The notes beneath the pieces were generated by a model that worked only from the letters and a program-made list of their open reading frames with translations, was not told where the DNA came from and searched no databases. From assembly GCA_900660155.1 (NCBI GenBank), contig CABFPE010000007.1, positions 129,758 through 193,757 of the forward strand: 64,000 bases of DNA. The letters are read 5' to 3'. A program made the position numbers and the translations under genes. Each line of letters opens with the position of its first letter. The first letter of the stretch is position 1. The stretch comes from Hofstenia miamia. Its lineage: Eukaryota; Xenacoelomorpha; Acoela; Hofsteniidae. Shown one piece after another: positions 58,154 through 64,000 of the stretch.

Positions 58154-59250
58154 TTAGACTGTGTAATGCACCAGCAACCTGCCAGAGGTATATTATGAAA
58201 GTGCTAAAAAACAAGACACATAGAATGGAGGAAAGGGTTGACGCCTATATAGATGACATCATAGTAACTAGTGATACAATCCAAGAACATCTGGAAAAAC
58301 TAGAGAGAACATTAACAATATTGGAAAACACAGGACTTTGAATTAATGGGAATAAATGCAACATTCTCAAAGAGAAAATAGTATTTCTTGTAAGAACCAT
58401 AGAGAAAGGTAGGATATGCATGAAGGATAGCACCAGAGAAATGATCTGAAAAATAGAAAAGCCAAACAACAAGAAAGATATACAGAGGATAATGGAACTC
58501 TTCAATTACTACAGGACTTTCATTCCAAACATAGCTGGTAAGACAGCAAAGATGACCAGATTAATGAGAAAATCAGTACCATTCATATGGACCTGGCAGG
58601 AGCAGGAAGAACTAGATAATATCAAAGAAGAACTGATGAACCTACCATCTCTTAACACATTTGACTACAATGAACAATTCATACTAGATTGTGATGCAAG
58701 CAAAGTGGTGATCAGGGCCATGCTGGGATAAGTGAAAAATGGAAAAGAGGTTCTCATTCAGTTTTTTAGTTGCAAGTTGAGAGCAAGCAAAGAAAATTAC
58801 AGATCTACCAAAGTAAAAATGCTCACATTAATCAAAAGTATTAAAAAAATTTGACACTTCCTCATTGGTAGAGAGTTTAGGGTATGCACAGACAACAATG
58901 GACTGGCATGGTTGAAGAAGTTTTCTGGAGATAAGTCTGGAATACTGTCATAATGGATCAAATATTTGAATGAATTCACATTCACAATAGAGCATAGGAA
59001 AGGCACTTTACCTAACAAAACAGACTTCTGGACATCACTACCAGAATACTAAAGAGATGCAGTAAAATAGATGGAGAGAGAAAACAATTCCAATTTTTGC
59101 CACACACTGAATATGAGGAACTGCCAGAAATAAATGTGGACAAAAAAGGCCAATACTAATGAGGGAGGAAATATCTGAAAAAGAAATAGTGGACAAACAG
59201 AGAGACAACATAATCCTTAGTGAAATCATAAAAAAGATAGAAGAAGCTAT
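58148..59250 (+). mobile_element. Fossil RT / RNase H, right copy
   Basis: Repeats the AFRLCNAPATCQRYIMKVLK and VDAYIDDIIVTSDT segments. It continues through LFNYYRTFIPNIAGKTAK and QFILDCDASKVVIRAMLG (RNase H, with the D-A-S motif) into a decayed RNase H tail around 58750-59040. Several breaks. It overlaps in content with 56250-58119, so either a tandem rearrangement or two different element copies are represented. Confidence 0.75.
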
Positions 59251-59262
59251 TTCAAAAGAGAG

Positions 59263-60468
59263 TTGATAAGGAAGATACATGAGAAGGGCCACCTGGGAAT
59301 CACAGAGACAGAAAAAACCTTCAATGCAAGTTTTATAACAACAGTGATTAGGAAAGTTATTGAGGACATTATTAATAAGTGCAAGACATGCCTTCTAAAC
59401 AACAAGCAAAATTTTCCAACACAAAGGGCACCACTAGAGAAGATTACTGCAACACAACCAAATGAAATAGTCCACATAGATCTGGTGATGGTAAACAATT
59501 TTACAAAATATGCAAGAATGGTCCCAATGAGGAATACCATGGCAGAAACCACAGTAGAACTGGTATTAAAAGAATGTATCCTACAACTTGGGCTGATGGA
59601 AACAATCATAACAGATAAGTGGCCCCAATTTGAGAGTGGATTTTTTCAAGAAATGGCAAAACTCCTGGAAATTGCAAGTGAACAAACAACAGCATACCAT
59701 CCACAGGCCAACAGAGCAGTGGAGTGACTCAATTGAACACTAATCAAGTTAATAAGAGTGGCAACATCAAAGATAGGGGGAAACAGATGGAGAGAAGTCA
59801 TCAAAATGCTCAAATACTATTACAACACATTGGTACACTCAATGATGGGAGTCTCACCATTCAAGGCAGTGTTCAGAAGAAAAGCAGCAACCCTGCTATC
59901 AATGCAATATGCCAACTACAGTGAAAAATTGAATAATGAGTATGTAAAACAACTGAAGAACCAAATCACAGGAATCCACAAAACAATGTGCCACAACATA
60001 AAGAAATCAGCAGTGAGACAGCAGTGTAATTACAATAAAAAAATTTACTGTCATGCACACAAAGTAGGAGATAAGGTATATGAGTTCACACCAATCAAAC
60101 TCACAGACAAACGCAATTATAATAAAAAAATCTATGGTCATACACACAAGGTAGGCATTAAAGTATATGCATTCACACCAATTAAACTTGTAGACACAAA
60201 CCAAGTCTGGAAGTTGAAAATGGTATCATCTGGCCCTCACATGATAACACAAACACTACCAAATAAAGAATGCATGCTAGACAATAATAGACTATTACAT
60301 TTTCAAAACCTGAAGAGAGCAACAGCAGACATTGAAGAGATGAAGATAGATGAGAATGCTGAATTCAAAATATGCCGAATTAACAGCAACAAAATTATAT
60401 ATGATATGTATGATTTAGATAGTCTACACAAAGAGGGATTTGATGAGGAATTCACAGTGGACATTTGA
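59263..60468 (+). mobile_element. Fossil integrase region
   Basis: HEKGHLGITE...CKTCLLNNK is the HHCC zinc-binding part. VHIDLVMVNNFTKYARMVPM and METIITDKWPQFESGF give the first two acids of the DDE-type core. TTAYHPQANRAVE leads to the third. The C-terminal part, to about 60466, contains KVGDKVYEFTPIKL, like the GPY/F module, and it occurs twice as an 87-bp tandem duplication. Broken in places but well preserved. Confidence 0.85.
60028..60201 (+). repeat. 87-bp tandem duplication in the integrase C-terminal region
   Basis: 60028-60114 and 60115-60201 encode parallel 29-residue units, NYNKKIYCHAHKVGDKVYEF and NYNKKIYGHTHKVGIKVYAF, followed by TPIKL. The unit length is a multiple of three, so the frame is kept. 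The copies differ at several positions, so the duplication is not recent. Confidence 0.85.
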
Positions 60469-60469
60469 G

Positions 60470-63255
60470 ATGATAGTACAGAACAGAGAGTGCTGCCCCA
60501 AGAACAGCAAGAAGTAAACCTATATATGACCCTGAAATATGGGATATAAATTTACTAACTGAATTTAGGAATCTAGAAAAGAATGATGCATCCACTGATA
60601 AAGAAGAAAGTGCACAGGAACCAAAAACCAGAGGAACTCTCAACCACAAACAGGAGAAGGAGAGTTCACAGAAGTTCTCAAACCAGATGTTGACTCCAGG
60701 GCAGAAGGGATGAGAACAAGGAACCAATGAATAGCCAACATAGAGTGAGAAGGTGTCCTAGTAGTCCCAAAGGCTGATTCAAGGGTAGGGAGACTAATGG
60801 ACAAGCCTCTCCCACCAGGGATCTGCACCACCAATTCAAGGGCACAGAGAAAACTGGTGAACAGCAGCTCAACTTTCCTTCCAAGAGCCCATGACACTGA
60901 TTCAAGGGTGGTGAGACACTGGGAGTTGCAGAGGAAGGTGTAAGTGGTGGAAGAACTGTGGAGATGAGAAAGTGATTCAAGGCTGACATTATCCCTACTG
61001 GAACCACAACTGGTCAAGTGCCAATAGGAGTAACTGTGAACCAATTCAAGGGTGAATCAGTAGAAACTATCAGCACAGATTCACAGCCCATGGACTGTGA
61101 ACCAAGCACCAGCAGATTACCATTACAGATGACCCAGCTACACACCTCTTCAGAGACCACCTCAGAGAGAACTGTATGATCTAAAGAAAGAGAAAAATGA
61201 ATGTCTAAAATTGATGGAGAAACATTACACCCCTATTTTATTAGAACATTGAAAATGCATAACAATGCATTTGCAAAACTATCCCTGGAAACAAAAGCAC
61301 ACATAAGGAAAGTCGAAAAGCTTGAAGGAAAAAATCTACTGATAGTACTTGATGCCAACAATAGACCAAAAGTTAATGTGATTATAAGATACCCACAAGA
61401 AATGAACAAAACATTGGAAAGACCATATATGTGAAGCACACTGCACATTGTATTTGACAAAGATTTCACACTGGAGACAATGCAAGTTATAATGGCCTAC
61501 AAGGACAAAATAGCAGAGATACCAGAAATAAACATGGATGAGGAAAACCTGACAATCATACATGTATTGAAGGAAAAAGAATACACAAAAAACCTGGAGA
61601 AGAAAATCAATGAAACACTAGGAATGGCAAAAGTACAGAAGGTGAGAGTAGTAGTAATCACAAGGTCAACAATCAACAACATCCCCAGACCTGATGGGGA
61701 AATGTCAATAATAGATATAGCTAACAAAACAGGGATATGTCCAAGCAAAATCATAATATTCAACAAACCAATGAAAAAATATATGTGGGGAGCAACATCA
61801 GAAACATGATTGAGGCAAATGGAAAACCAACCATTGATAACTACAAGGAAAATTATTAAATGGAAACTTGCAAGCACAGAAGAAATAAGAAAAACAGCAG
61901 TACTAAAAAACATGCAGAAAACCCTTGAAAGTGAAATGGAAAGATATGAACAAGATAGCCCACAATGCACATTTACAAAAATTATATGGAGTGTGGAAAT
62001 GATGAAAAAGGAGGAATAACAGAACCATTGGAGGTCTGTGAGATGGTCACAAAAACACAGAATGAGATGATGGAGGAGGAGGAGTTATTAACATCCTCAC
62101 AGTTATTGCTGTCTCCCAAAATGCAGCAGACAATCAACAGGATAAACATAGAGAAGTGAGCCCAGCAAGAACAATTGAATGGATTGATACTGATGATGAA
62201 TGGTTCCTAGTCAGTAGAGAAACCAGAGATATTAAAGAAAGGAACTTTCAAAACATTAGAGAACAACAAATGGTGGCAACAATGAAGTTGATGTTTATGG
62301 AAGCATTTATGAGAATGGAACTGGAAGAACAAAGATCTTAATCTGCACACAACCAGAAACAATTGTGATACCAATGGTCCTCCCACCCTGGAGACTGCCA
62401 AAAGAAGTTAAAGTCATGAAAACCTTCTTGCATGAGTATAAGGCATAAGTGAACACAGAGAAGAAGGCAAAGGCTATAGTAGAATGCAATGACTATAAGA
62501 AATTGAAAGAAATAATGCTGAAGAGTGATAACAGAGAGAGAGTATACATTGAAGGTATAATAATGCCATACCAATTGTACACACAAGGGAAACCTATCAA
62601 TATACAACTACAAGATCTGAGGAAAGAGATAGAAAGCCACACTCTAAAAGCAGTAATGCTATTCTCCAGGGTGAACAACATCATATGGACAGACATCTGG
62701 GAGAGAAAGTACCATTACTACAATGTGATGAAAAGAGTTGAAATTGTAAAAATGATGTGAATCAACAAGAACAATCCAAATGACATAAGTGAACAAGAAG
62801 TAAGAGACAACATTATTTTCTTCTATAAGGATGTAGTGAATACCCACAGTCTAAGAAAGGTATTTATGTTCTTCTACCCAGATAATCAGATCAGAGAAGA
62901 CTTAGCCCATATGAGCAGGGCTGACACACAAAAGACTTAGCCCATATGAGCAGGGCTGACACACAAATGACAATGATAGGAATCAAAGGAATACAATTAT
63001 ATCAGAAGTACTACAAAATATTCTCACAGAAAATCAATGAACTAAGAGAAATTATGCCAATAGCAGAGGACATTCAAGAGGTGAATTTCTTAAAATACAC
63101 AAATACAGTAACAACAGAATGAGAAGCAGTCTTGAAGATGATGAAACTAGTTGAATTAAAAAAAACCACATGGGCTGATCAACAGGTAGAATCAATAATT
63201 TAGGAGGCAGACACATTGGTACATGGAGAACAAGCTGTGCTAAAAATAACACAAG
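60470..63255 (+). mobile_element. Unidentified 3' accessory region of the LTR element
   Basis: About 2.8 kb between integrase and the purine tract. Open pieces lie at 61201-61431, 61480-61806, 61810-62016, 62156-62338 and 62449-62757. They are rich in K, E, I, N and T, with no evident transmembrane helix or signal peptide, so nothing supports an envelope protein. I recognise no domain. Mixed frames and stops show that it is decayed. Confidence 0.55.
62899..62968 (+). repeat. 35-bp tandem duplication
   Basis: GACTTAGCCCATATGAGCAG plus GGCTGACACACAAA occurs twice in a row (62899-62933 and 62934-62968), differing at most at the last base. It lies inside the 3' accessory region. Confidence 0.9.
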
Positions 63256-63267
63256 CTGAGGAGGGCG
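63255..63267 (+). promoter_or_regulatory. Polypurine tract
   Basis: GCTGAGGAGGGCG sits directly before the 3' LTR start at 63268. Purine-rich sequence at this place primes plus-strand DNA synthesis in LTR elements. The tract is short and ends with CG, so it may be slightly decayed. Confidence 0.6.
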
Positions 63268-64000
63268 TGTAGCATCATCCAAATAAACCAAAAATAAGCT
63301 GCAAACATTGAGTGAAGTGAGAATAAGATCAAAGAAATGATGATTAGAAATATTGTATTTAGATCAATCAGATTAATTTAGATTTATTTGTATTATGCAA
63401 CTAAGAAACAATATGTGTCAAAAATGAGAAATTAGTATTGGTTGATAATAATACTTTTGACAAAATGAGGGGGCAAAATCACTTCCATTATTTTTAGCCA
63501 CCATCTTGGCTGAAGAAAAGTTTAAATTTGAAATCAACAGGTACTTTTCTGGAATTACTATAAATATGAATTAAACATTGTAAGTAATTGATAAAGAATT
63601 TCATTCAGAATTCTTATTTTGTTTCTACTATAATGCTTTGATTATTTAATACGATGTTGAGCTAATCAAGTGGTGTTTAGTAGTGGTCTGGATCTATCAT
63701 AGAGAACAATTCAAGTGTCCCTGTGCCAGACCACAAAAGTGCACATAAGTTAGGTGTAGGAGTTTTTCTCTTGGATAGCCAACTAGCAATCAATCACTAC
63801 ATGTACTAAAATAATTAACTTTGAACAAATGGTTGGATAACTAAAACCTATGGAGTATATTAATATTATTTTAGATCCAAATTAGTGATCCATAAATGAC
63901 CAATAAAGTGAACGAACATGTATTAATTTATAAATGTAGGTTAGTAAGCTGCTCAATATTAATGCATTTATTAAAGCCAGTATATTTCAGGAATGGCTAC
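63268..64000 (+). repeat. 3' LTR, cut by the window end
   Basis: Starts TGTAGCATCATCCAAATAAA like the 5' LTR and follows it to GGAATGGCTAC at 64000. The first 150 bp or so are almost identical, then substitutions and small indels accumulate. The rest of the LTR, its end and any target duplication lie beyond the window. Confidence 0.9.

Larger units (their letters stand above)
49205..64000 (+). mobile_element. Ty3/gypsy-type LTR retroelement, broken, with nested insertions
   Basis: The order is 5' LTR, gag (coiled coil, capsid-like, zinc knuckle), protease, reverse transcriptase, RNase H, integrase with HHCC and DDE-type parts, an unidentified 3' region, purine tract, then a 3' LTR cut by the window end. 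The protease-RT-RNase H-integrase order places it with Ty3/gypsy. It is a fossil with many breaks (well over ten) and two inserted elements. The LTRs differ by several percent plus indels, so it is not recent. A single N with (AT)n at 58120 and a repeated RT section suggest that left and right parts may come from two different copies. Confidence 0.85.

Noticed and set aside
60470-63255. An envelope gene in the 3' region of the LTR element
   Set aside because: No signal peptide, no membrane helix and no cysteine pattern was seen in the open pieces.
1-64000. tRNA, rRNA or CRISPR features
   Set aside because: None with convincing structure was seen; direct repeats here are tandem or assembly-type and the genome is animal-like.

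Overview
The window is AT-rich metazoan nuclear DNA. It has many (AT)n microsatellites, long introns, and a dense mix of transposable elements. The only host gene I can name with confidence is a ciliary gene, CFAP251 (WDR66), on the minus strand from about 42.17 kb down to 16.87 kb. I could place 22 coding exons whose splice phases all agree, giving 3,648 nt (1,215 residues plus stop). The organism therefore has motile cilia or flagellated sperm. The sequence alone does not tell me the phylum: cnidarian, flatworm, tunicate and others remain possible.

Layout. 1-8.7 kb: no recognisable gene, only diverged repeats, (AT)n tracts and a duplicated 278-bp block beside a single N. 8.7-10.2 kb: Ty3/gypsy fossil. 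10.3-15.5 kb: several non-LTR (LINE) reverse-transcriptase relics on both strands. 16.9-42.2 kb: CFAP251, whose introns hold many DNA-transposon relics: a piggyBac-like MITE, a Tc1/mariner relic, a PIF/Harbinger relic, an 8-bp-TSD hAT MITE and a 1.6-kb hAT element. They also hold a gypsy fossil and Penelope-like element (PLE) 3' ends. 44.4-44.9 kb: a PLE C-terminus and tail within a 157-bp-arm inverted repeat. 48.2-48.6 kb: a FLYWCH-type zinc-finger reading frame. 49.2-64.0 kb: a large, broken Ty3/gypsy-type LTR element. One hAT relic and one inverted solo LTR of a related family are inserted in it, it carries an unidentified 3' accessory region, and its right LTR runs off the window.

The most interesting signal is RNA-level. 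The PLE tails at about 37.5, 38.6, 44.5 and 44.9 kb share a small hairpin motif with a hammerhead-ribozyme-like core (CTGANGA ... GAAA ... GTH). Its stem II differs between copies but still pairs (GACT/AGTC against GATT/AATC).

Caution on assembly. Four of the five isolated single Ns (4,639; 38,285; 46,810; 58,120) sit at joins where sequence on one side is repeated on the other, mostly next to (AT)n tracts. These look like unresolved assembly joins rather than biological duplications. The LTR element from 49 to 64 kb may be a chimera of two related copies.
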